Shown: positions 1-6,431 of the stretch, piece by piece
Layout: each line of letters begins with the position of its first letter
Numbering within the stretch: the first letter of the stretch is position 1
Source of the DNA: Bacteroidota bacterium
GTDB lineage: Bacteria; Bacteroidota; Bacteroidia; Chitinophagales; Chitinophagaceae
Direction: 5' to 3'
Length of the DNA stretch: 13,030 nucleotides
Assembly (NCBI GenBank): GCA_023433265.1
Contig: JAEZDR010000060.1
Coordinates: 1 to 13,030, forward strand
Position numbers and translations under genes: made by a program
Notes under the pieces: generated by a model
The model's database searches: none
What the model was told of the DNA's origin: nothing
Seen by the model: only the letters and a program-made list of their open reading frames with translations

Positions 1-164
1 ACCCCGATATGCATGTGCCCGTTGAAAGAGTTAAAAGCTCGGCGCAACTATTACAGCAGTTAAACGGCAACGTGCAATTGCGCATTTACCCAGACATGGG
101 ACATACCATCACCCGGCAAGAACTAGAAGAAGCAACCAAGTGGGTATTTAACAATGGGCAATAA
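1..164 (+). CDS. C-terminal fragment of phospholipase/carboxylesterase-type alpha/beta hydrolase (partial)
   Basis: The reading frame is open from the left edge (first full codon at base 3) to the TAA at 162-164, giving about 53 residues, so the N-terminal bulk of the gene lies outside the window. The visible end reads D-M-H-V-P-V-E-R, then SAQLLQQLNG, then RIYPDMGHTI and an acidic helix. This matches the C-terminal end of the Abhydrolase_2 family (small carboxylesterases and lysophospholipases), in which the Asp of D-x-H-V-P and the His of GHTI complete the Ser-Asp-His triad. The catalytic serine motif is not in view. The likely role is hydrolysis of a carboxylic ester or acyl-thioester in the cytoplasm; the substrate cannot be told. 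It converges on the DUF3606 gene, and the hairpin just after its stop may serve both genes. Confidence 0.8.
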   Translation, partial: PDMHVPVERVKSSAQLLQQLNGNVQLRIYPDMGHTITRQELEEATKWVFNNGQ

Positions 165-184
165 AAAAGGCGGATGAACCGCCC
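163..184 (-). terminator. Rho-independent terminator of the DUF3606 gene
   Basis: Five-base-pair GC stem GGCGG (169-173) / CCGCC (179-183) with a five-base loop. On the minus strand it is followed by six T (complement of 163-168). It lies 20 bases past the stop of the minus-strand gene. It overlaps the stop of the plus-strand hydrolase, but the plus strand has no U-tract after the stem, so it should work mainly on the minus strand. Confidence 0.7.
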
Positions 185-203
185 TTGCTTATGTTTGAAG
201 CAA

Positions 204-389
204 TTATTTGCTTTTGTTGCGGATGTAGGCTTCTACCTGCTTCCTATTGTTGCCTACAGCCCTGATGGCCCCGGTAACCTGCTGTGCTGAAACTCCAAAC
301 TTCTCCGCCACATGGCGCACTTCCCAACTCTGGCCTCCTGCTACTCTTGCACGGTCTCTGCTGCCTCTTTTTGTTCTACTATCTGGCAT
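204..389 (-). CDS. DUF3606 family small protein
   Basis: The 61-residue protein has a basic, polar N-terminus (residues 1-20, rich in Arg and Lys) followed by W-E-V-R-H-V-A-E-K-F-G-V-S (22-34) and AIRAVGNNRKQVEAYI (41-56). This pattern, a tryptophan followed by a helix-turn-helix-like helical pair and a conserved A-V-G-N segment, is that of DUF3606, a family common in Bacteroidota and Proteobacteria and without a defined function. The fold resembles small DNA-binding helical domains, but binding is inference. The start is the ATG at 387-389, preceded by an A-rich leader (AAATAAAAC) as is usual in Bacteroidota, not by a Shine-Dalgarno. It appears to be monocistronic, with a hairpin terminator immediately downstream. 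Confidence 0.8.
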   Translation of the reverse strand: MPDSRTKRGSRDRARVAGGQSWEVRHVAEKFGVSAQQVTGAIRAVGNNRKQVEAYIRNKSK

Positions 390-686
390 AACGTTTTATT
401 TTCTTAACTATATTAAATAGCGTGCCTCAACGCGCCTTGCCTGTTAACGCGGTGTTTAATCTTGCGCCCTGCACACAGCAGCAGCATTACAGCTTTGGAG
501 AGTCAGCAACTGTTTTGCATTAGCAGCCTGTAACCGCTTGTTTTACCTGGCAAGGGATATCTCCTTTCTTTTCTGCCAGGGAAAAAGCTTTGCCATGCCG
601 TATATCCCACCCTGAAGACCGTCCTTCTATACAGACTTTACCGGCTTAACCAAATCACCTATCTTTTCAGTCTAAACCCCTACTTC
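390..686. other. Intergenic region between divergent DUF3606 and prolyl oligopeptidase genes
   Basis: No gene is seen here. The region must hold the promoters of both flanking genes. The best plus-strand candidate is TATCTTTT (660-667), seven of eight bases of the Bacteroidota -7 element TAnnTTTG, preceded after 20 bases by TTT where TTG would be expected; it would leave a leader of only about 13 bases before the ATG at 687. A perfect 7-base inverted repeat, CCTGGCA (547-553) / TGCCAGG (574-580), brackets 20 bases and could be an operator or a weak hairpin. No U-tract follows it. All regulatory calls here are weak. Confidence 0.3.
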
Positions 687-2816
687 ATGAAGCTAACAAA
701 CTTACTTTGTATTATGGCGCTTATACCGGCATGCAAGAGTACTGGCGATTCGTCTTCTGCCAATTTTGATCCTATTGAAGTTACCTACCCCACAACGACC
801 AAAGGTGAAGTGAAGGACACCTACTTTGGCACTACGGTAAACGATCCGTACAGGTGGCTGGAAAACGATACCAGTGCAGAAACTGCTGATTGGGTAAAAG
901 CACAAAACACGGTAACCCAGGGCTACCTTGCCAGGATACCTTTCCGCAATGCAATAGCCAAACGCTATGAGGAGTTATACAACTATGAGAAGTATGCAAG
1001 CCCTTTCAAAGAGGGTGGTTATTTGTATTACTACAGGAACAGCGGGTTGCAAAATCAATTTGTGCTGCACCGTGAAAGCCCCGGCAAGGAAGCAGAAATA
1101 TTTCTTGATCCCAATACCTTCAGCAAAGACGGTACTACCAGTTTAAGCGGCATTTATTTTACAAAGGATGGAAGCCTTGCTGCCTACTCTATAAGCGAAG
1201 GAGGCAGCGACTGGCAGAAACTGGCGGTGATAGATGCAAAGACCAAAAAGGTTTTGACAGATACGCTGAACTTAAAGTTCAGCGGCGCATCGTGGAAAGG
1301 CAATGAGGGTTTCTTTTACAGTACTTACGACCGCACCAAAGGAAGCAGGCTTGCCGGCGTAACTGACAACCACAAACTATACTTTCATAAGCTGGGAACT
1401 AAACAATCGGAAGACAAACTCATATTCGGCAGCGACACGAAGACCAACCGGTACATCAGTGGCGGCGTATCAGAAAACGGGCGCTGGCTGGTAATCTACC
1501 CGGCCAATGAAACCTATGGTAATGCCGTGTATGTGCTGGACCTTACAAAACCGGGTGCTTCGCCTGTAACGGTTGTTGGCGATATGAAGAACAGCCATGC
1601 AGTGCTGGATGTGGACGACCAGTTTTTCTATATGTACACCGATAAAGATGCACCGACGGGTAAAGTAGTTGCCCTGCCGATAGACAAGCCGGGCGAGGCC
1701 AACTGGAAAACCCTGATACCTGCGAAAGCAGAAGTTTTAGCTGCAACAACCGCGGGCGGTTACATCTTTGCTACCTACCTCAAGGATGCCGTAAGTAAGG
1801 TGGAGCAATATGATTACAGCGGCAAGCTGGTGCGCGATGTAAAGCTGCCCGGTGTAGGCACAGCTACAGGCTTTAGCGCGAAGAAAGAAGATAAAGACTT
1901 CTATTACAGTTACACTTCTTATACCTCTCCCCTTTCCATTTACCACTACAACGTGGAAACAGGTGAATCGAAATTATACAAAGAATCCGTTTTGAAGTTT
2001 AACCCTTCAGAGCTGGAGAGCAGGCAGGTGTTTTACAAGTCGAACGACGGTACAAGAATACCCATGATTATCACCTATAAGAAAGGGATTGAGCTGAATG
2101 GAAATAATCCTGCCTTGTTGTATGGCTATGGTGGCTTCAGTGCAAGCATCACCCCATGGTTTAGTACGAGCAATATAATCCTGCTGGAAAATGGTGGCGT
2201 ATTTGCCGTTGCTAACATTAGAGGCGGTGGCGAATATGGCGAAGAGTGGCATCAGCAAGGTATCAAAACAAAGAAGCAGAATGTATTCAACGATTTTATT
2301 GCTGCTGCGCAATTCCTGGTTGACAGTGGTTATACCAGCCGTGACAAACTTGCTATACAGGGCGAAAGCAATGGCGGCCTGCTTGTAGGCGCCTGCATTA
2401 CCCAAAAGCCCGATATGTGTAAAGTAGCCTTCCCGTTTGTAGGTGTGCTTGATATGTTGCGCTACCATAAGTTCACCGCAGGTGCAGGCTGGGCTTATGA
2501 CTACGGCACAAGCGAAGAGAACAAAGAAATGTTCGATTACCTGTATAAATATTCACCGGTACATAATGTAAAAAAAGCAAGTTATCCTGCTACGCTCATT
2601 ATGACAGCCGACCATGACGATCGGGTGGTACCTGCTCACAGCTTTAAGTTTGCTGCTACCTTGCAGGAAAACCAGGAAGGAAAGAACCCGGTGCTTATCC
2701 GCATTGAAACGAAAGCGGGACACGGAGCGGGGAAGAGTACCGCGCAGATCATACAGGAGCAAGCAGATAAGTGGAGTTTCTTTTTCTATAACATCGGCGT
2801 GAAGCCCAAATACTAG
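687..2816 (+). CDS. Prolyl oligopeptidase (serine peptidase family S9A), predicted lipoprotein
   Basis: This 709-residue serine peptidase should cleave short peptides after proline in the cell envelope. The N-terminus MKLTNLLCIMALIPAC looks like a lipoprotein signal with the lipidated residue at Cys16; Pro at -2 is slightly unusual. No K-(D/E)-(D/E) surface-export signal follows, so a periplasm-facing anchor is inferred. Residues 33-60 match the S9A N-terminus (YP..., then D-P-Y-R-W-L-E). Residues about 75-440 form the beta-propeller lid, and the rest is the alpha/beta-hydrolase domain. The catalytic triad is visible: Ser561 in GESNGG, Asp644 in DHDDRVVP with substrate-contacting Arg646, and His679 in AGHGAGKS. 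The length equals that of classical porcine or bacterial POP plus a signal peptide. The gene is complete and has a strong terminator, so it is probably transcribed alone. Confidence 0.95.
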   Translation: MKLTNLLCIMALIPACKSTGDSSSANFDPIEVTYPTTTKGEVKDTYFGTTVNDPYRWLENDTSAETADWVKAQNTVTQGYLARIPFRNAIAKRYEELYNYEKYASPFKEGGYLYYYRNSGLQNQFVLHRESPGKEAEIFLDPNTFSKDGTTSLSGIYFTKDGSLAAYSISEGGSDWQKLAVIDAKTKKVLTDTLNLKFSGASWKGNEGFFYSTYDRTKGSRLAGVTDNHKLYFHKLGTKQSEDKLIFGSDTKTNRYISGGVSENGRWLVIYPANETYGNAVYVLDLTKPGASPVTVVGDMKNSHAVLDVDDQFFYMYTDKDAPTGKVVALPIDKPGEANWKTLIPAKAEVLAATTAGGYIFATYLKDAVSKVEQYDYSGKLVRDVKLPGVGTATGFSAKKEDKDFYYSYTSYTSPLSIYHYNVETGESKLYKESVLKFNPSELESRQVFYKSNDGTRIPMIITYKKGIELNGNNPALLYGYGGFSASITPWFSTSNIILLENGGVFAVANIRGGGEYGEEWHQQGIKTKKQNVFNDFIAAAQFLVDSGYTSRDKLAIQGESNGGLLVGACITQKPDMCKVAFPFVGVLDMLRYHKFTAGAGWAYDYGTSEENKEMFDYLYKYSPVHNVKKASYPATLIMTADHDDRVVPAHSFKFAATLQENQEGKNPVLIRIETKAGHGAGKSTAQIIQEQADKWSFFFYNIGVKPKY

Positions 2817-2843
2817 TACCACTGTTATAACCAATAGTAGGAA

Positions 2844-2880
2844 GAGGCTGTCTCAAAACAAAGAGACAGCCTCATTTATT
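2844..2880 (+). terminator. Strong hairpin terminator after prolyl oligopeptidase
   Basis: A perfect 11-base-pair stem GAGGCTGTCTC (2844-2854) / GAGACAGCCTC (2863-2873) with an A-rich eight-base loop, followed by ATTTATTTA. This stem sequence is one I recognise as recurring after genes in many Bacteroidota genomes. It sits 28 bases past the stop codon of the peptidase gene. Because the stem is symmetric it could also act in the other direction, but no minus-strand gene ends here. Confidence 0.85.
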
Positions 2881-2986
2881 TAACCCCCAGAATAACTGCG
2901 CTTAACACTTCATTGTTCTTCGCACAGTGGCGCCTACCCTAGTTTATTGACCATGAAGAGCGGGTGCATAAACCTGCCATTGTCCT

Positions 2987-3017
2987 GGTTATTTGCTGCT
3001 TTTTTTCGGTTATTTGC
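2987..3017 (+). repeat. Ten-base direct repeat upstream of the 3034 gene
   Basis: GGTTATTTGC occurs at 2987-2996 and again at 3008-3017, a spacing of 21 bases or about two helical turns. It ends 16 bases before the ATG at 3034. The spacing suits two half-sites on one DNA face, and each copy resembles part of a Bacteroidota promoter (TTTG or TATTTG). The elements do not match the usual -33/-7 spacing exactly, so function is only suggested. Confidence 0.35.
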
Positions 3018-3033
3018 GTTTTAAGCGAGATAG

Positions 3034-3354
3034 ATGCAACGATTTGCAGCAAAACAATTAGACGAAAGTGGCGAGCCGCTTTATTACCTTGTTGAATACG
3101 AGGTGGATGAAAGCGCCGGTGTATTTGCCTACACCGGCAGGGCCTATGCTACCAATGACGTGAACAGGGAGCTTTCAGAAAACGATGAAGCATTCTCGTT
3201 TAGTTTCCACCGTGCCGGCATTGACTGGTCGAGGATAGATAAGATAGAGGTATGGTCCCGACTGGGTGAAGACATGGCACTGCGCATAAGAAATACCTTC
3301 TTTGGCGACCTGGTGCTGAGTGGGATTATGGGTTTGGAGCAGCGGAAGAATTAA
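3034..3354 (+). CDS. Conserved-looking hypothetical protein, 106 residues
   Basis: I do not recognise this family. The frame runs from ATG (3034) to TAA (3352-3354). The protein is soluble and acidic, with no signal peptide or membrane segment. It begins MQRFAAKQLDESGEPLYYLVEYEVDE, alternating hydrophobic and charged residues as in beta strands, and continues with an aromatic-rich FSFSFHRAGIDWSRIDKIEVWS segment and an amphipathic C-terminus. Length, codon use like its neighbours and normal composition argue for a real gene. The gene stands alone: a strong terminator lies upstream, and the 3' end converges on the kinase operon with about 70 bases between. Two copies of GGTTATTTGC lie just upstream (2987-2996 and 3008-3017), possibly part of its control region. 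Confidence 0.6.
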   Translation: MQRFAAKQLDESGEPLYYLVEYEVDESAGVFAYTGRAYATNDVNRELSENDEAFSFSFHRAGIDWSRIDKIEVWSRLGEDMALRIRNTFFGDLVLSGIMGLEQRKN

Positions 3355-3372
3355 GAAAACTTTGTTTGGGAT

Positions 3373-3386
3373 TTTCGATATCGAAA
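3373..3386. repeat. Perfect 14-base palindrome between convergent genes
   Basis: TTTCGATATCGAAA is its own reverse complement. It lies 19 bases past the stop of the 3034 gene and 39 bases from the end of the kinase fragment. It is AT-rich at both ends and has no loop, so it resembles a dimeric protein-binding site more than a terminator, although its position between converging gene ends is odd for an operator. Confidence 0.35.
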
Positions 3387-3424
3387 TGCCTGCCATACAG
3401 CTTTAATATCCTTGATTACTCAGT

Positions 3425-3898
3425 TCATGGGTTAGATTGATTTACCGGTAACAATATAGTTATGGTGGTGCCCTCTCCCGGTTTGCTGTCCAACTGGAGT
3501 TTACCTTTGTGTTTTGTAACAATCTTTTTAACAATCGATAACCCGACACCCACATTTTCGGTGCTTCTATCTATTTTATTGAATACTTCGAACACATAAT
3601 CAGTAAACCGGGGTTCCATACCTATGCCGTTATCCTTAACCTGTAATTTGAGATACTCAGCAAACTTGTAGTTGTTTACATCCTTGCTAAAAATGTTCTC
3701 CTCCATCGTAACGCCCTGTACGTGAACAAAGAGCTGCCTTTCCTTGCTTCTGAACGTAATTGCATTTTTGATGACTTCGAAAAATAGCGACTCCAGTAAA
3801 ACATTGTAGCCCTCAATGATTGGAAGAGGGTCCACCCTAAGGATGAAGTCATTAAAGCCGGTAGTCATTCGTGCTTTGGAAGTGGCTTGTTGTATCAC
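3425..3898 (-). pseudogene. Histidine kinase, ATP-binding (CA) half, downstream of an in-frame stop
   Basis: This is a HATPase_c domain with every ATP-binding motif. The N box is FFEVIKNAITFR (Glu41, Asn45), the G1 box is DNGIGM (89-94), the F box is VFEVFNKI (102-109) and the G2 box is GVGLSIVKKIV (117-127). It ends GEGTTITILLPV, as bacterial kinases do. It lacks its own phosphoacceptor. It lies in the same frame as the upstream PAS/DHp segment, separated only by TAA (3904-3902) and one AAA codon. The two together would make a 399-residue kinase of ordinary architecture. The first possible start after the stop is GTG at 3898-3896; the next ATG is codon 11 (3868-3866). It is therefore either the tail of a gene broken by one nonsense change, a separately translated half made by reinitiation at GTG, or a sequencing error. 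Sequence conservation of the motifs suggests the break is recent. Confidence 0.75.
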
Positions 3899-3901
3899 TT
3901 T

Positions 3902-4624
3902 TTAGAGGTCTACTTTGACAAGATGCTGGTCTGCAAAATCGATTGCTATAAAGCTGTGGAGACCGGTAATGATGGATCTAAGGCTTAAAACCAGATTACC
4001 CATCTTCTTAAGCGCCGGTTGATGCCCCTCCTTGATCTCCATAGGGAAAGCATCAAGGGTTACCAACATTTTCCTGATAGGCTCAGCCAGATGGTGAGAC
4101 GTTACTTTACTCAATTGAAGGTACTCTGCATTAAGGGCTTTTAGCTGGGTAATGTATTGCTCGTTCTCTTCCAACTTGTGCTGAAGAGCTTCTTTCAATC
4201 TTTTTGCCTCAGCGTTTTCAGCAAGCGCCTGCTCCAGGACCTTCTTCGCCCTTAATAACTCATCTTCATACTTATGCCTTTGCAGCACACGCAGCAGTAC
4301 AAGCAAATACACGTCGTTTTTCTTAGTACCGTTTACAATTACTGGAATGGTTTGTCCCGTTTTGCCTGAAAGGTTGAAGAATATTTCTTCAGCCTCAGTT
4401 TGCATCTGGAGCAGTGGCACGAAATGAGTTTGGAAAAATATCCTGGCTGATATGGTTAAAATGCTCTCGAATGGCTTACCGGCCAGCGATCCGCAAGCGT
4501 AGCCCAGCAAGGCACAAATGCGCTCGTTAGCATCCAATATGTTTCCCTTTACATCAAGCAGTAACACGCCACAAGGAAGCGCCTGCACATAATGCTCGAG
4601 CTTAACTGTTGATGAATCGATCAA
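3902..4624 (-). pseudogene. PAS-domain sensor histidine kinase, PAS + DHp half (truncated by TAA)
   Basis: A PAS sensor domain covers about residues 8-112; its stretch RIFFQTHFVPLLQMQ is the pattern of PAS domains that bind or report small ligands next to phosphatases and kinases in Bacteroidota. A charged coiled coil follows (about 115-170), then a DHp helix LSKVTSHHLAEPIRKM with predicted phosphoacceptor His177, and the second DHp helix to residue 235. No membrane segments are seen, so it is cytoplasmic. The frame ends ...VKVDL-TAA just where the ATP-binding domain should begin, and the same frame resumes after one more codon. The residue after H177 is His178, where kinases of this type nearly always have Asp or Glu. 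The start appears to be TTG (4624-4622), overlapping the rsbQ stop as TTGA, which implies translational coupling; the first ATG comes only at residue 74, inside the PAS domain. An alternative start is GTG at codon 13. Confidence 0.8.
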
Positions 4625-5433
4625 TTTTTATGTGCGCTTAAAAATTCTTCGATGACAGCTATAGTTTCCTCAGGAGCGCTCATATGGGGGCAATGCCCGG
4701 TAGCATTCAATACTTTCAAAGTACTATTGGGCATTACTGTATGCATATAATCGCCAACTTCTCCCGGCGCAATGATATCATCGGAACATTGCATAATCAG
4801 CGATGGATGCTTCACCTTAGGCAGATCTGCACGATTGTCTGAGAAAAAAGTAGCTTTTGCAAAGTTTTTTGCTATAACAGGGTCGGTGCTACAAAAGCTT
4901 TCAGTTAATTCTTTTGACAGTTCCGGGCGCTGATCATTCTTCATAATAGCAGGAGCTAAAAAATTAGCCCAACCGATATAGTTCTTCTCCATTGTGTCCA
5001 ACAGTTCCTCTATATCGGTGCGCTCAAAGCCACCGGTATAAAAAGGTTTCTCATTTATATAGCGCGGTGAAGGGCCCACAAGTATTAATTTGGAAAAATA
5101 AGAAGGCTCTTTAATTGACGCCAATACTCCGATGATGCTACTAACAGAGTGGCCTACAAACACACATCCCCTGGCATCGGTGGCTTCAATAACTTCTAAT
5201 ACGTCTTGCGCATATCCATTAAGATTGGCATACCTGTCCGGATGGTAGGCGGCAATATCGCTTTTGCCGCAACCCACATAATCAAACAAAACAATACGGT
5301 AATCTTTTTCAAACGCGGGGTATACAAAGCGCCACATATTCTGATCGCAACCAAAGCCATGAGCAAAAACGATGGGCGTAGTGCCTTCACCCATAATGCG
5401 CACGTTGTTGCGCTTAATGATAGTGTCTTTCAT
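4621..5433 (-). CDS. rsbQ: RsbQ-like alpha/beta hydrolase (signalling hydrolase)
   Basis: The 270 residues match Bacillus RsbQ along the whole length, including FAHGFGCDQNMW (23-34), LFDYVGCGKSD (49-59), YAQDVL (74-79), VFVGHSV (91-97), MEKNYIGWA (148-156), FCSTDPVIA (180-188) and GHCPHMS (246-252). The catalytic triad is Ser96, Asp219 and His247, at the same numbers as in RsbQ. In Bacillus, RsbQ is a cytoplasmic hydrolase needed for the PAS-containing phosphatase RsbP to respond to energy stress; it is thought to make or deliver a small hydrophobic ligand. Plant KAI2/D14 hormone receptors belong to the same family. Here the next gene, overlapping by TTGA, also begins with a PAS domain, which repeats the RsbQ-PAS pairing with a kinase instead of a phosphatase. 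A candidate promoter lies just upstream. Confidence 0.93.
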   Translation of the reverse strand: MKDTIIKRNNVRIMGEGTTPIVFAHGFGCDQNMWRFVYPAFEKDYRIVLFDYVGCGKSDIAAYHPDRYANLNGYAQDVLEVIEATDARGCVFVGHSVSSIIGVLASIKEPSYFSKLILVGPSPRYINEKPFYTGGFERTDIEELLDTMEKNYIGWANFLAPAIMKNDQRPELSKELTESFCSTDPVIAKNFAKATFFSDNRADLPKVKHPSLIMQCSDDIIAPGEVGDYMHTVMPNSTLKVLNATGHCPHMSAPEETIAVIEEFLSAHKN

Positions 5434-5462
5434 CAGGTATAATCTTGTAGAAGGTTAGAATG

Positions 5463-5493
5463 CGAAAATAGTCTGTTCAACTATAAATCGCAA
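5463..5493 (-). promoter_or_regulatory. Candidate Bacteroidota promoter of the rsbQ-kinase operon
   Basis: On the minus strand TTG (complement of 5491-5493) is followed after exactly 20 bases by TATTTTCG (complement of 5463-5470), which matches seven of eight positions of the TAnnTTTG -7 element. This is the -33/-7 arrangement reported for housekeeping sigma of Bacteroidota. Transcription would begin about 25 bases before the rsbQ ATG at 5433. The region lies in the divergent gap with the response-regulator gene. Confidence 0.45.
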
Positions 5494-5517
5494 TATTTGC
5501 CTATAAGTTTATCAACG

Positions 5518-5934
5518 ATGAATAACCGTTTGCTATTCATTACCGACGACGATGCAGAAGACCGTGATTTATTACGTGATGCTTTGCTGCAGGAGCGATA
5601 TGATGGCGCTATTGAAGTGGCATCTGATGGTGAGGAGTTTATGCAAAAGCTTGCCGGCCTTAAGCAGGCGCATACGCTTCCCCACCTTCTTGTGCTGGAT
5701 TTGAACATGCCTCTGAAAGATGGTTACCAGGTATTGCAGGAACTGAAAGCCGACAACATGCTAAGCGAGATACCGGTGATAGTGTTTACCTCGTCACTAG
5801 ACGAGAGAGAAGCAACGCGCTGTATAGAATATGGCTGTTTAAAACTTCTCAGAAAGCCTTACAATCTTGCTGGCTTTCGAGCCGTGGCGTGCGACATAAT
5901 CCAGCTTGTAAATACTTTGGGCAAATACGCCTAG
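5518..5934 (+). CDS. Single-domain response regulator (Rcp1/CheY-like receiver)
   Basis: The 138-residue protein is a receiver domain alone, with no output domain. The start is taken at ATG 5518, giving MNNRLLFITDDDAED; an upstream in-frame TTG would add seven residues that fit no receiver strand. Visible residues are the acidic pocket Asp10-Asp11 (plus Asp12), phosphoacceptor Asp61 in LVLDLNMPLKDGY, Thr91 in VFTSS and Lys113 in RKP, so the domain should be competent for phosphorylation. The loop between Asp12 and Asp61 is slightly longer than in CheY, as in the Rcp1 group that works with phytochrome-like and PAS kinases. The gene is divergent from the rsbQ-kinase operon, 84 bases between start codons, and is likely its phosphorelay partner. 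Phosphotransfer is inferred from position. Confidence 0.93.
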   Translation: MNNRLLFITDDDAEDRDLLRDALLQERYDGAIEVASDGEEFMQKLAGLKQAHTLPHLLVLDLNMPLKDGYQVLQELKADNMLSEIPVIVFTSSLDEREATRCIEYGCLKLLRKPYNLAGFRAVACDIIQLVNTLGKYA

Positions 5935-5990
5935 TATGCTAACCCTGGTTGTTGCAACACAACCGTTCAAAAATCCTTCTATTTTGGCTA

Positions 5991-6413
5991 CTATTCACTC
6001 CTACGCCCATCAGACAAAAGATATAAGCAAAAAGCACCGATCGCCATCACAATATCTCGCACGGCCACATCTAGGTAATGCCAGCCGATGAGCAGGTTAA
6101 CTGCAATACCCACCAGCCACAGCGAAACAATCAGCGCTCCCAGCCTTGGCCGCAGGAGGACGATGATGCCTGCCACTATTTCTACAACGCCTACTATCAG
6201 CATAAACGTATGTGCCTCAAATGGCAGCACGCCGGCTATCGCAGGTGCCAGGTATTGATCCCAGTTTACCAACAGGTGCATGAACTTGTCAGCACCCGCA
6301 GCAATGGGAACAAGGCCATAGGTTAGTCTCAGCAGGTTGCTTACTTTGCCTGCAGCAGATGTTGGATTGGCGGTAGTAGTATGTCCGTGGTAATTTGCTG
6401 TTATCGTGCTCAT
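5991..6413 (-). CDS. DoxX-like integral membrane protein
   Basis: The 140-residue inner-membrane protein has four predicted hydrophobic spans at about residues 25-42, 68-87, 90-110 and 117-133. The segment LRLTYGLVPIAAGADKFMHLL near the start of span 1 and VVEIVAGIIVLL followed by RPRLGALIVSLWLVGIAVNLLIG are typical of DoxX-type proteins. Family members have been linked to oxidative-stress protection, thiosulfate oxidation and membrane thiol homeostasis, but this one has no cysteine pair or clear ligand residues, so its role here is open. The start is the ATG at 6413-6411, with an A-rich leader. The gene is divergent from the ECF sigma factor, 169 bases apart, which makes it a candidate target of that sigma factor. 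Its 3' end converges on the response regulator. Confidence 0.82.
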   Translation of the reverse strand: MSTITANYHGHTTTANPTSAAGKVSNLLRLTYGLVPIAAGADKFMHLLVNWDQYLAPAIAGVLPFEAHTFMLIVGVVEIVAGIIVLLRPRLGALIVSLWLVGIAVNLLIGWHYLDVAVRDIVMAIGAFCLYLLSDGRRSE

Positions 6414-6431
6414 TGTTTGATTTTTTTAGGT

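Noticed and set aside
2007..2468. 153-codon open frame antisense to the peptidase gene
   Set aside because: It lies fully inside the conserved catalytic domain coding region of prolyl oligopeptidase, shows no domain pattern and is explained by codon bias of the sense strand.
3899..3907. Programmed stop-codon readthrough or stop reassignment at the kinase TAA
   Set aside because: Other genes here end normally at TAA, and TAA followed by AAA is not a known efficient readthrough context; mutation, reinitiation or sequencing error are simpler.
5497..5517. TTG at 5497 as start of the response regulator
   Set aside because: The ATG at 5518 places the first beta strand and acidic pocket at standard positions; the extra seven residues fit nothing.
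5947..5964. GGTTGT/ACAACC hairpin between response regulator and DoxX genes as terminator
   Set aside because: Only six weak base pairs and no T-tract immediately after on either strand.
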